From Sphingobium naphthae (GTDB lineage: Bacteria; Pseudomonadota; Alphaproteobacteria; Sphingomonadales; Sphingomonadaceae), in assembly GCF_020782235.1 (NCBI RefSeq), contig NZ_JAJGNO010000001.1, forward strand, positions 124,001 through 188,000: DNA of 64,000 bases. Reading direction: 5' to 3'. Position numbers and translations under genes: made by a program. The notes below the pieces were generated by a model. The model was not told the origin of the DNA and did no database searches. It saw only the letters and a program-made list of their open reading frames with translations. This document shows positions 27,377-35,710 of the stretch, piece after piece (the first letter of the stretch is position 1; each line of letters opens with the position of its first letter).

Positions 27377-28042
27377 ATGATGGACGCGCTGGCCCATGTC
27401 GACACCTGGATCTTCGATCTGGACAATACGCTCTATCCGGCGAAGGCGGACCTGTTCGCGCTGATGGACGTGAAGATGGGCGAGTTCATCCAGGGCCTGC
27501 TGGGATGCGACGCCGCTGTCGCGCGCGAGACGCAGAAGCGCTATTTCCTGGAGCATGGCACGACATTGTCGGGCCTGATGCACCATCATGGCATCGAGCC
27601 GGGCGACTATCTGGCCTATGTCCACGATATTTCGATGGATCGGCTGGAGGTGGACGAAGCGCTCAACAACCATATCGCCGCCTTGCCGGGCCGGCGGCTG
27701 ATCTTCACCAATGGCGACGCCGATTATGCGGGCCGCGTGCTGGATCGGCTGGGCCTGGGCCAGGCGTTCGAGCTGATCCACGACATCCATGCCTGCCAAT
27801 ATGTGCCCAAGCCCGACCCGTCGGGCTATGACGCGCTGTGCCGCGCGCATGACGTCGATCCGACGCGCGCCGCCTTTTTCGAGGACATGGCGCGCAATCT
27901 GAAACCCGCCAAGGCGATCGGGATGACCACCATCTGGGTCAATAACGGATCGGAAGCGGGCAATCACGACCACCATCCCGATTTCATCGATTTCGAAACC
28001 GACCATCTGACGCCATTTCTGGCCGACATTCTGGGGAAATGA
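27377..28042 (+). CDS. HAD-family pyrimidine 5'-nucleotidase
   Basis: A 221-residue HAD hydrolase of the SDT1/PHM8-like pyrimidine 5'-nucleotidase group. Motif I is FDLDNTLYP near residue 13, motif II FTNGD near 111, the motif III lysine is in YVPKPDP near 138, and motif IV FFEDM near 160. The start is ATG at 27377 or the next codon. The stop overlaps the dapD start (ATGA at 28039-28042), so the two are co-translated. This order with dapD is familiar from other alphaproteobacteria. Confidence 0.88.
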   Translation: MMDALAHVDTWIFDLDNTLYPAKADLFALMDVKMGEFIQGLLGCDAAVARETQKRYFLEHGTTLSGLMHHHGIEPGDYLAYVHDISMDRLEVDEALNNHIAALPGRRLIFTNGDADYAGRVLDRLGLGQAFELIHDIHACQYVPKPDPSGYDALCRAHDVDPTRAAFFEDMARNLKPAKAIGMTTIWVNNGSEAGNHDHHPDFIDFETDHLTPFLADILGK

Positions 28043-28893
28043 CCATGAGCCAAGAGCTGATCACCACCATCGACGCCGCCTGGGAAGACCGGGCCAATGT
28101 CAGCCTGACGACGCAGGGCCCCGTGCGCCAGGCGGTCGACAAGGCGCTGAGCCTGCTCGACAAGGGCGAACTGCGCGTCGCCGAACCCACCGGCGCTGAC
28201 GGGTCCGGCTGGCAGGTCAATCAGTGGGCGAAGAAGGCGGTGCTGCTGTCCTTCCGCCTGAACGACAATGTCATGATCGACAATGGCCCGGGCGCCGGCC
28301 ATTGGTGGGACAAGGTGCCGAGCAAGTTCGCCGGCTGGGACGAGGCCGCATTCCGCGCCGCCGGCTTCCGCGCGGTGCCGGGCAGCTTCGCGCGCGCCGG
28401 ATCGCACATCGCCCGCAACGTCATCCTGATGCCAAGCTTCGTCAATATCGGCGCCTTCGTCGATGAAGGCACGATGGTCGACACCTGGGTGACGGTGGGC
28501 AGCTGCGCCCAGATCGGCAAGAATGTCCATTTGTCGGGCGGCGTGGGCATTGGCGGCGTGCTGGAGCCGCTGCAGGCCGATCCGGTCATCATCGAGGATG
28601 ACTGCTTCATCGGCGCGCGGTCCGAAGTCGTGGAAGGCGTGCGCATCGGCAAGGGTTCGGTGCTGTCGATGGGCGTGTTCATCGGCCAGTCGACCAAGAT
28701 CGTCGATCGCACCACCGGCGAGATCTTCATGGGCGAAGTGCCGCCCTATTCGGTCGTCGTGCCCGGCAGCCTGCCCGGCAAGCCGCTGCCCGACGGCACG
28801 CCCGGCCCCAGCCTCTATTGCGCGGTGATCGTGAAGCGCGTCGACGCGCAGACCCGGTCCAAGACCGGCATCAACGACCTGCTGCGCGACTGA
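28039..28893 (+). CDS. dapD: Tetrahydrodipicolinate N-succinyltransferase
   Basis: Succinyl-CoA-dependent step of lysine and meso-diaminopimelate synthesis. It has 284 residues, with an N-terminal helical domain and a left-handed beta-helix of hexapeptide repeats (about 110-240). Signatures are [20 protein letters not shown] near residue 132, [20 protein letters not shown] near 175 and the C-terminal [23 protein letters not shown] at 28045 would be equally good. Confidence 0.96.
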   Translation: MTMSQELITTIDAAWEDRANVSLTTQGPVRQAVDKALSLLDKGELRVAEPTGADGSGWQVNQWAKKAVLLSFRLNDNVMIDNGPGAGHWWDKVPSKFAGWDEAAFRAAGFRAVPGSFARAGSHIARNVILMPSFVNIGAFVDEGTMVDTWVTVGSCAQIGKNVHLSGGVGIGGVLEPLQADPVIIEDDCFIGARSEVVEGVRIGKGSVLSMGVFIGQSTKIVDRTTGEIFMGEVPPYSVVVPGSLPGKPLPDGTPGPSLYCAVIVKRVDAQTRSKTGINDLLRD

Positions 28894-29032
28894 CGCATCC
28901 ACCGGCCATGGCGGGCCATGTTGCACGCCATGGCCGTTCATGGCGGCGCTGTTACGCGCCGTCACGCCAGCGACGCATTCTGAAATTCCTCCGCGATAAA
29001 GACGCGGCATCCTTCATGGGACTTTCGCACCC

Positions 29033-30280
29033 ATGGAGACTGATATGGGACGCCCCTGGTTCGTCCGCAGCGAATCCGCGCACCCTGCCCCGCACCCGCC
29101 GCAGCGCATCTGCTTCTTCTTCAACGCGCAGATCCACCAGCTTTTCCACGCGCTGCCGGTCGCGATCCAATTGTCGCGCAACGCGGGCTTTGCCGTGGAT
29201 GTGCTGGCCGCGACCGAGGATCATATCGCGCTCGCCCGCGACATGGCGGCGGGGCGCGGCGCGGGGCCGATCCGCTTCCGGCGCTGCGGCGGGGCGTGGC
29301 TGGAGGCGCTGACGCGCGTCAGCGGCGCGTCGATCCCGCCGAAGATCGCGGTGCTGCTGAGCGCGGCGCGCCAGTTGCGGCGCTATGACGCGATCGTCGT
29401 GCCGGAACGGACGTCCCTGCTGCTCAAGCGGCTGGGGCTGTGCAAGGCGCGCTTCATCCACACCTGCCACGGGGCGGGCGACCGGGCGGTGGGCTATGAC
29501 CGGCGGATCGCCCATTTCGATTTCGTGCTGCTGGCCGGCGAGAAGCAACGGCACAGGATGCTGGCGGAAGGGCTGATCCGCGAGGGGCATTATGCGATCA
29601 CCGGCTACAGCAAGTTCGACCTGACGCGGCCCGTGGCGTCGGCCGATCGGCTGTTCCCGGAGAAGCGGCCGATCGTGCTCTACAACCCGCATTTTTCGCC
29701 GCGCCTGTCTTCCTGGCCGACGATGGGCGAGGATATTATCCGCCAGTTCGCGCAGGACGATCGCTTCAACCTGATCGTCGCGCCGCATATCCGCCTGTTC
29801 GACAATCGCCGGCGGCGCGCGGCGATGGAGAAGCGGCTGGCCGACCTGGCGCGCATGCCGCACGTGCATATCGACCTGGGCAGCCGGGCGAGCGTCGACA
29901 TGCGCTATGTCCACATGGCCTCGCTCTATCTGGGCGACGTCAGCAGCCAGGTCTATGAATATCTGGCGCGGCCGCGCCCCTGCCTGTTCCTGAACGGCCA
30001 CCGCGCCGATTGGCAGGAGGACCGCAGCTATGGCCATTGGCGCTATGGGCCGGTGCTGGAGACGGCGCAGGACATCGTCGATCAGGCCGCAAGGGCGATC
30101 GACACGCATGCCGCCTATGTTGCCGCCCAGCATCAGGGCCTGTCCCGCACCTTCGACCATGGCAGCGAGGGCGCGGGAGTCCGCGCGGCGCGCGCGATCG
30201 CCCAGTATCTGGACGCCGAGCGGCAGAGCGCGAACCGCCGCAAGGACAGACGCGTGCCGCTGGAGCTGGCCCATGGGTGA
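29033..30280 (+). CDS. CDP-glycerol glycerophosphotransferase-like protein
   Basis: A 415-residue protein resembling the TagB/TagF-like, GT-B-fold family that handles polyol phosphates or sugars in surface polymers. Seen: CHGAGDRAVGYDRRIAHFD near residue 143, ITGYSKFDL near 188, VLYNPHFSPRLSSW near 212, and YLGDVSSQVYEYLA with the family's S-S-x-x-E/Y pattern near 300. The role (teichoic-acid-like polymer, capsule or lipopolysaccharide) is inferred. It overlaps the next glycosyltransferase by eight bases. Start ATG at 29033; ATG at 29045 is possible. Confidence 0.7.
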   Translation: METDMGRPWFVRSESAHPAPHPPQRICFFFNAQIHQLFHALPVAIQLSRNAGFAVDVLAATEDHIALARDMAAGRGAGPIRFRRCGGAWLEALTRVSGASIPPKIAVLLSAARQLRRYDAIVVPERTSLLLKRLGLCKARFIHTCHGAGDRAVGYDRRIAHFDFVLLAGEKQRHRMLAEGLIREGHYAITGYSKFDLTRPVASADRLFPEKRPIVLYNPHFSPRLSSWPTMGEDIIRQFAQDDRFNLIVAPHIRLFDNRRRRAAMEKRLADLARMPHVHIDLGSRASVDMRYVHMASLYLGDVSSQVYEYLARPRPCLFLNGHRADWQEDRSYGHWRYGPVLETAQDIVDQAARAIDTHAAYVAAQHQGLSRTFDHGSEGAGVRAARAIAQYLDAERQSANRRKDRRVPLELAHG

Positions 30281-31418
30281 GCGTGGCCCGCACATCTGGA
30301 TGGTCGCGCGCGTCTACGCGCCCGACGAGGGCGGGGTGCAGACCTACGCCCGCGAAGTGGGGCGCGCCTATGCCGCTTCGGGCCGGCGCGTCACCATCTT
30401 CGCCAAGAGTTCGGCCGGCCCCCGCCGGGTGCGGGAGGGCGGCATCGACCTGATCGACGTCGGCGCCGCATCGATGCTGAGGGTCTATTGGCGGCTGCTG
30501 CGCGCCATGATCGGCGCCTGGCTAAGCGGCGCGCGGCCGGACATGATCCATGCCTGCACCTGGCGCGCGGCGCTGCCCGCCCTGCTCTTCCCGGGCGCGA
30601 TGGTGATCACCGTCCATGGCCGCGAAGTGGGGCGGCCGCGCGGGCTCGCCTTCCTGCTGCTGTCGCTGACGCTGCGGCGGGCAAGACGCATCGTGGCGGT
30701 GAGCGACGCGACGCGCGCCCTGCTGATCGATCGGCTGCCGGCGCTGGACGATCGCACCATCACCGCCTGGAACGGCGTCGTCATGCCGCCCGAACGCCCG
30801 CCCACGCCCTTCGCCCGGCGCGAGGGCCATGCCCAGGTGCTGAGCGTGTGCCGGCTGGTCGCGCGCAAGAATATGGCGGCGGCGGTCCGCGCGGTCGCCG
30901 GCGCGCTCCGGACGGGCGCGCGGCTGCGCCATTGCATCATCGGCCGGGGCGTCGATGGCGTGCGGGTGCGCGAGGCTATCCGCCAATGCGGCGTCGAAGG
31001 CGCGGTGACGATGGCGGGCTATGTCGCGGCCGAGCAGCTGGAGGAGGCCTATCGCAACGCCGACATCTTCCTGCATCCGCAGATCGCGCTGGAGGATGGC
31101 GCGGAAGTAGAGGGCTTTGGCCTGTCGATCGCCGACGCGATGGCGCAGGGGATCGTCTGCATCGTCGGGCGCGATGGCGGGCCGGCGGAGTTCGTGCGCG
31201 ACGGCGTCACCGGCTTTGTCGTGGACGGCCGATCGCAGGACGCGATCCGCGCCGCGCTGGACCTGCTGGCGCGCGATCCCGCGCTGTGCCTGCGGGTGGG
31301 CGAGCGCGCCCGCGCCTGGGTGGCGCACAACCTTTCCTGGGACCGGCATGTCCGGCTGTGCCTGGGCGAGGAGGATGGCGCGCCATTGCCGTCCGGCGCG
31401 CTGGCGCGGGCCGCCTGA
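30273..31418 (+). CDS. Glycosyltransferase family 4
   Basis: A 381-residue GT-B glycosyltransferase. Seen: an N-terminal acceptor domain with VYAPDEGGVQTYAREVG near residue 14, ITVHGREVG near 112, the donor-domain start VLSVCRLVARKNMAAAVRA near 190, and the EGFGLSIADAMAQG nucleotide-sugar motif with its E-x7-E-like spacing near 281. It is linked by overlaps to the transferase upstream (8 bases) and the sulfotransferase downstream (TGATG). The sugar is unknown; a retaining mechanism is expected for the family. Confidence 0.85.
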   Translation: MGERGPHIWMVARVYAPDEGGVQTYAREVGRAYAASGRRVTIFAKSSAGPRRVREGGIDLIDVGAASMLRVYWRLLRAMIGAWLSGARPDMIHACTWRAALPALLFPGAMVITVHGREVGRPRGLAFLLLSLTLRRARRIVAVSDATRALLIDRLPALDDRTITAWNGVVMPPERPPTPFARREGHAQVLSVCRLVARKNMAAAVRAVAGALRTGARLRHCIIGRGVDGVRVREAIRQCGVEGAVTMAGYVAAEQLEEAYRNADIFLHPQIALEDGAEVEGFGLSIADAMAQGIVCIVGRDGGPAEFVRDGVTGFVVDGRSQDAIRAALDLLARDPALCLRVGERARAWVAHNLSWDRHVRLCLGEEDGAPLPSGALARAA

Positions 31419-32422
31419 TGGGCGCGATCGTCCATATCGGTTATCACAAGACGGGCACGACCTGGTTCCAGGAGCGTTTCTACCCCGCGGTGCGCAACCG
31501 CCGCTATGTGCCGCGCGCCACCGCGCGCGCCGCGTTCCTGCAGCCGGGCGCGCTGCATTTCGACCCGATCGAGGCGCTGCACATCATCGGCGCGGCGGCG
31601 GACGAGACGATCCTGTGCGAGGAAAATCTGAGCGGCGGACTGCATAATGGCGGCCTGGCCGGCGCCTTGTCCAAGGATGTGGCGAGCCGGATCGCGCGCA
31701 CCCTGCCCGATGCGCAGATCGTCATCTTCGTGCGCGATCCGCTGTCGGCGATCGCATCGGCCTGGGTGCAATATGTAAAGGGCGGCGGCACGTTCGGGCT
31801 GCGGCGCTATCTGTTCGGGCGCGACCGGCTGAGCCCCGTGGCGCCCGAACGGGACGAGCCGCCCGGATTCTGCTTCGAGCATTTCGACTATGCCCGGCTG
31901 ATCGCCCACTATGATGCGCTGTTCGGGCCGGAGCAGGTCCATGTCTTTCGCTACGAACATTTTCGCGCCGACCCGCGCGGCTTTGCGGCGCGCTATGCCG
32001 CCCGGCTGGGGCTGGAGGTCGACCTGGACCAGATCGACTGGCGCGCGCGCAACCCGTCGCTCAGCCGGCCGCTGCTCTGGATGGCGCGAGCGATGAACCT
32101 GTTCACGCGGCGCGCGGTGGCGGACAAGAGCTGGATCGTCCATATACCCGGCTGGTACAAGCTGAGCCGACGGCTGCTGCGCCGCGCCAGCGCGTCGGGC
32201 CGGTTCGGCCGCCCGCTGCGCGCGCAGGCGCTGATCGACCCGGCGCTGCGCCATCATATCCGCACCCGCTATGCCCAGAGCGAGGCGCTGCTGGCGGCGC
32301 GGCTGCGCTGGCAGGACGCAGCGTTGCGGGACAGCGACGGCTGGGCGAAGACGGGTCGCGGCCGGCGGCGGCGTCATGGCGATGATGATCGCCCTTCACA
32401 GACGCCTGCTCATTGTCGATGA
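31418..32422 (+). CDS. PAPS-dependent sulfotransferase domain protein
   Basis: A 334-residue soluble sulfotransferase. The 5'-phosphosulfate loop is GYHKTGTTWFQ near residue 8, and the 3'-phosphate-binding region is VIFVRDPLSAIASAW near 104. The position after two glycosyl/glycerol-phosphate transferases suggests that it sulfates a surface glycan. The start ATG at 31418 overlaps the preceding stop. Its last ~16 codons are shared, in another frame, with the response regulator, and the Arg-rich C-terminus (GRGRRRRHGDDD) may be a by-product of that overlap. Confidence 0.82.
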   Translation: MGAIVHIGYHKTGTTWFQERFYPAVRNRRYVPRATARAAFLQPGALHFDPIEALHIIGAAADETILCEENLSGGLHNGGLAGALSKDVASRIARTLPDAQIVIFVRDPLSAIASAWVQYVKGGGTFGLRRYLFGRDRLSPVAPERDEPPGFCFEHFDYARLIAHYDALFGPEQVHVFRYEHFRADPRGFAARYAARLGLEVDLDQIDWRARNPSLSRPLLWMARAMNLFTRRAVADKSWIVHIPGWYKLSRRLLRRASASGRFGRPLRAQALIDPALRHHIRTRYAQSEALLAARLRWQDAALRDSDGWAKTGRGRRRRHGDDDRPSQTPAHCR

Positions 32423-33092
32423 CGACGCCGCGCTGACCGCCCAGCTGGCGGACCAGTTCAGCCCCTATGGCTTCGATGCCGATGGCGCGGCGACCCCCGC
32501 GGAAATGCGGATCATGCTCGCCCGGCGCGACTATGCGCTGGTGGTGCTCGATCCGATGGTGCAGCCGGCGAACGCCGCTGGCCTGCTGCGCGAGCTGATC
32601 GCGGAGCATCGCCTGCCGGTGATCCTCCATTCGGCCGCCTGCCTGGAAGCGGAGCGAATCGCCGCGCTGGAATTCGGCGCGGACGATTGCCTGTCCAAGC
32701 CCGCCCATCCCCGCGAGCTGCTGGCGCGCATCCGCGCCGCGCTGCGCGGCCGGGTGCAGGACCGCCCCTCCCCATCGGCGACCATCCGCTTCGCCGGCTG
32801 GCGGATCGACCTGGAGACCGGGCAGCTGTTCGACGGCACCGGCCGGTCGGTGCCCCTGTCGGAGGGCGAGTTCCAGCTGCTGCGCGTCTTTGTCGAACAT
32901 CCGCGCCAGGTGCTGGATCGCGGCCATCTGCTCGACCGCGTCTATGGCGACGCCAGCGAGCATTTCGACCGGTCGATCGACGTCCAGCTATGCCGGCTGC
33001 GCCGCAAGCTGTCGGCGAGCGGGCTGAAAGGGCCGGTCATCCGCACGATCCGCAACGAAGGCTATATGTTCGTGCATGCGGTGACGCACTGA
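32376..33092 (+). CDS. OmpR-family response regulator
   Basis: A 238-residue two-component regulator: receiver domain (about 10-125) and winged-helix DNA-binding domain (about 140-235). The phosphorylation apparatus is intact: the acidic pair in LLIVDDDAAL, the acceptor Asp in VVLDPMVQP near residue 55, Ser in ILHSAA, and Lys in CLSKPAHP near 108. No histidine kinase lies next to it, so it is an orphan here. The start overlaps the sulfotransferase end by 47 bases; ATGs at 32382 and 32385 are alternatives. It probably controls the polysaccharide genes, an inference from position. Confidence 0.88.
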   Translation: MAMMIALHRRLLIVDDDAALTAQLADQFSPYGFDADGAATPAEMRIMLARRDYALVVLDPMVQPANAAGLLRELIAEHRLPVILHSAACLEAERIAALEFGADDCLSKPAHPRELLARIRAALRGRVQDRPSPSATIRFAGWRIDLETGQLFDGTGRSVPLSEGEFQLLRVFVEHPRQVLDRGHLLDRVYGDASEHFDRSIDVQLCRLRRKLSASGLKGPVIRTIRNEGYMFVHAVTH

Positions 33093-33096
33093 TCCG

Positions 33097-34086
33097 TCAT
33101 TCCAGCGCCAGCAGCGCGAAGGTGGCGAGCCAATGTTCGCCCATATAGTCGCCCGCGACATGCGGCAGGCTGGCGTCGAGATGCACCTGCGCCGCCCGCT
33201 GCGCCAGCGGGCTGACCGGATCGTCCGGGCCGAGCGCCGCCGCGATCCCGCGCCAGCACCAGGCGCGGCTGAGATTGAGGCCGTCGAGATGCGCGATCTT
33301 GCCATCGCTGCGGTCCGACACGGTGGCGGGCGTGAAGAGCGTCGCGGGTTCGCCCTGGGACAGGACCGGCAGGAAGTCGTGGAACCAGGCGGCGAAGGCG
33401 GCGCGATCCAGGATGCGGCTCATCAGCAGCGCTTCGCACAGGGTGGGTGAGAGAAATTCGTCGCCGCCCGGCTCCCACGCCTGACAGGCGCGGTCGCGAC
33501 CGAACCAGTGCAGCGCGCGCGTCCGGATGAGGGCGACCAGCGCGTTGTCGCGCCGCTGCGCCCAATCGAGCGCGTGGATCAGCGCGAAGGCGATGTTGTA
33601 GTGAGTGCCGACGCGCAGCGGATAGGTGAGCTTGGGCAGGAAGACGTGGAAGCGAGCGGCGAAATCGCCCGCCAGCGGCGCGAGGGCCGCCGCCCAGGGG
33701 GCATCGTGCCGATCCAGTTCGGCATGGAGCGCGAGCAGCCAGGCCCAGCCATAGGGCCGTTCGAACCCTGCGCTCATCGGCCGGGTCAGATATTCGCGTT
33801 CCCCCGCGACATGCGCCGGCGTCAGCATCGCATCGGCGCGGGCGCGAATGGCGGGCGCTTGCGCCACATCGGGGAAAAGCCGCATCAGCCGCATCACCTG
33901 CCACCAGCCATGGACGCAGCTATGCCAGTCGAAACTGCCATGGAAGATAGGGTGATGCTCGCGCGGCGGGCGCGCGTCCTGCGGCCCGTTCAGCACCAGG
34001 TCCATCTTGAAGGGATATTCGCGGCCGAGATGCGACAGGGTGAGCGCCGCGAAACGGCTGGCGATGTCCGGAGTGAGCAGGGTCAT
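33097..34086 (-). CDS. DUF2891 family protein
   Basis: A 329-residue protein of the DUF2891 family. Typical blocks are HPIFHGSFDWHSCVHGWW near residue 45, RPYGWAWLLALHAEL near 112, RVGTHYNIAFAL near 160 and the C-terminal VAGDYMGEHWLATFALLAL. The His/Trp-rich core looks like an alpha/alpha-toroid, as in glycan- or peptide-cleaving enzymes, but no activity is known to me. No signal peptide is seen. The start overlaps the DUF979 stop by four bases, the last link of an acylase-DUF969-DUF979 operon. Confidence 0.8.
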   Translation of the reverse strand: MTLLTPDIASRFAALTLSHLGREYPFKMDLVLNGPQDARPPREHHPIFHGSFDWHSCVHGWWQVMRLMRLFPDVAQAPAIRARADAMLTPAHVAGEREYLTRPMSAGFERPYGWAWLLALHAELDRHDAPWAAALAPLAGDFAARFHVFLPKLTYPLRVGTHYNIAFALIHALDWAQRRDNALVALIRTRALHWFGRDRACQAWEPGGDEFLSPTLCEALLMSRILDRAAFAAWFHDFLPVLSQGEPATLFTPATVSDRSDGKIAHLDGLNLSRAWCWRGIAAALGPDDPVSPLAQRAAQVHLDASLPHVAGDYMGEHWLATFALLALE

Positions 34087-35021
34087 GGGAAGGCGAGCCA
34101 GTAGATGAGGAAGATGTTGACGATGAGCAGCGGGACGGCGGTGCCGACCTGCCGCTTGATGACGCCATGCTTGTCCTTGAGGTCCAGCAGCGCGGCGGGC
34201 ACGAGATTGAAATTGGCCGCCATCGGCGTCATCAGCGTGCCGCAGAAGCCCGCCAGCATGCCGATGGCGCAGACGATCGCCGGATCGCCGCCATAGGTGC
34301 GGATCAGCAGCGGCAGGCCGATCGCGGCGGTCATCACCGGGAAGGCGGCGAAGGCATTGCCCATGACCATAGTGAAGAGCGCCATGCCAAGCCCATAGGC
34401 GATGACCGCGCCCAACAGGCTGCCCTGCGGGATCGCCATGCTGACGATCTGGCCCACGACATCCCCCACCCCCGCCAGCGCGAACACGGCGCCGAGGCTG
34501 GCGAGCATCTGCGGCAGGATGGCAGCCCAGCCGACCGAGTCCATCAGCCTGCGTCCCTGTTGCAGCGGCTCGGTCGGGCCGGCGCGCAGCCAGAGGCATC
34601 CGACCAGCGATGCGATCAGCACCCCCAGCGCCAGCGCGATCAGCGTCGCCTGCTTGCCGTCGAACCAGGCCGGCGCCTGCTTGAACGCGAAGGTGCCGAC
34701 CAGCGCGGTGGCAGGGATGATCAGCGCGATGACGAACAGCCGATTGCCCATGCGCGCCGATCGGTCGCGGCGCACGGCGTCGGGCACCGGCCCCTGCCCG
34801 CGCCCCATGCCGCCAAGCCCCGCCAGCGCCACGAGCCCCAGCAGCAGCACGCCATTGCCCAGATCGCCCAGCCAGTCGCCACCCCACATGCTGAGCGCCA
34901 GCAGCGCCCAGAAGGCGGCCGTCGTCCAGCGGCGCGGATTGGCGCGATCGGCCAGGCCCAGCAGCGCGAAAGCGGCGAACATCGCGCCCGCCACGGCATA
35001 GACCCAGTGCAGCGTGATCAT
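34083..35021 (-). CDS. DUF979 membrane protein (two-part transporter subunit)
   Basis: A 312-residue inner-membrane protein of the DUF979 family with about nine to ten spans and a conserved MVMGNAFAAFPVMTAAIG stretch near residue 208. DUF979 and DUF969 proteins nearly always occur as a pair and behave like a two-subunit permease. As far as I recall, such pairs have been connected with 5-oxoproline uptake. Four-base overlaps join it to DUF969 upstream and DUF2891 downstream. Confidence 0.82.
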   Translation of the reverse strand: MITLHWVYAVAGAMFAAFALLGLADRANPRRWTTAAFWALLALSMWGGDWLGDLGNGVLLLGLVALAGLGGMGRGQGPVPDAVRRDRSARMGNRLFVIALIIPATALVGTFAFKQAPAWFDGKQATLIALALGVLIASLVGCLWLRAGPTEPLQQGRRLMDSVGWAAILPQMLASLGAVFALAGVGDVVGQIVSMAIPQGSLLGAVIAYGLGMALFTMVMGNAFAAFPVMTAAIGLPLLIRTYGGDPAIVCAIGMLAGFCGTLMTPMAANFNLVPAALLDLKDKHGVIKRQVGTAVPLLIVNIFLIYWLAFP

Positions 35022-35701
35022 GCCGCCTCCTCCGTCGCCGCCGGGCCGCGCTTCAGCCGGCGGTCGAGCCGCCAGAGCCGGAAGCCATGGATCAGGAAAG
35101 CGGCAATGGCGGTCGGGATCGCCCAGACCGACAGGTGCAGCGGCTCCAGGCTGATGCCATATTGCTCCAGCAGTCCCTTGATCAGCAGGATCGATCCGAT
35201 GGCGAGGAAAATATCCTCACCGAAGAACAGGCCGATATTGTCGGTCGCGGCCGCCCAGGCCTTCACTTCCTCGCGCCGATCATCGTCCAGATCGCCGGCC
35301 TGCGCCTCCGCCGCCGCTTCGGCGATCGGCGCGACGAGCGGGCGCACCGTCTGGGCGTGACCGGCGACCGATGTGAGGCCCACCGCCGCCAGCCCCTGGC
35401 GCAGCAGCATATAGCCGGCGAGGAACTGCCCCACCGTCGCGCCGCGCATCCTTGCGATGAGGCCGCGCGCCCTTTCCTGCAGGCCATAGGCTTCGAGCAG
35501 GCCGACCACGGGCAGCACGATCCAGATGATGCTGACATAGCGTGCTTCGTTGAACGCCTTGCCGAAAGCGGCGAGGATGGTCAGCGGATCGAGCCCGGCC
35601 GCGATGCCGGTGACGATCGCCGAGGCGAGGATCACCAGCAGCGGATGGAAGCGCAGCAGAAAGCCCGCGACGATGACGACGATGCCGAGCAGGACCCACA
35701 T
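35018..35701 (-). CDS. DUF969 membrane protein (partner of DUF979)
   Basis: A 227-residue inner-membrane protein with about five spans. Family features are FHPLLVILASAIVTGIAAGL near residue 18, the RGATVGQFLAGYMLLRQG region near 85 and DNIGLFFGEDIFLAIGSILL near 153. It is the presumed small subunit of the permease formed with DUF979. It starts 9 bases after the penicillin-acylase-family gene, which suggests import or recapture of that enzyme's product. Confidence 0.82.
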   Translation of the reverse strand: MWVLLGIVVIVAGFLLRFHPLLVILASAIVTGIAAGLDPLTILAAFGKAFNEARYVSIIWIVLPVVGLLEAYGLQERARGLIARMRGATVGQFLAGYMLLRQGLAAVGLTSVAGHAQTVRPLVAPIAEAAAEAQAGDLDDDRREEVKAWAAATDNIGLFFGEDIFLAIGSILLIKGLLEQYGISLEPLHLSVWAIPTAIAAFLIHGFRLWRLDRRLKRGPAATEEAA

Positions 35702-35710
35702 GCGCGCGCC

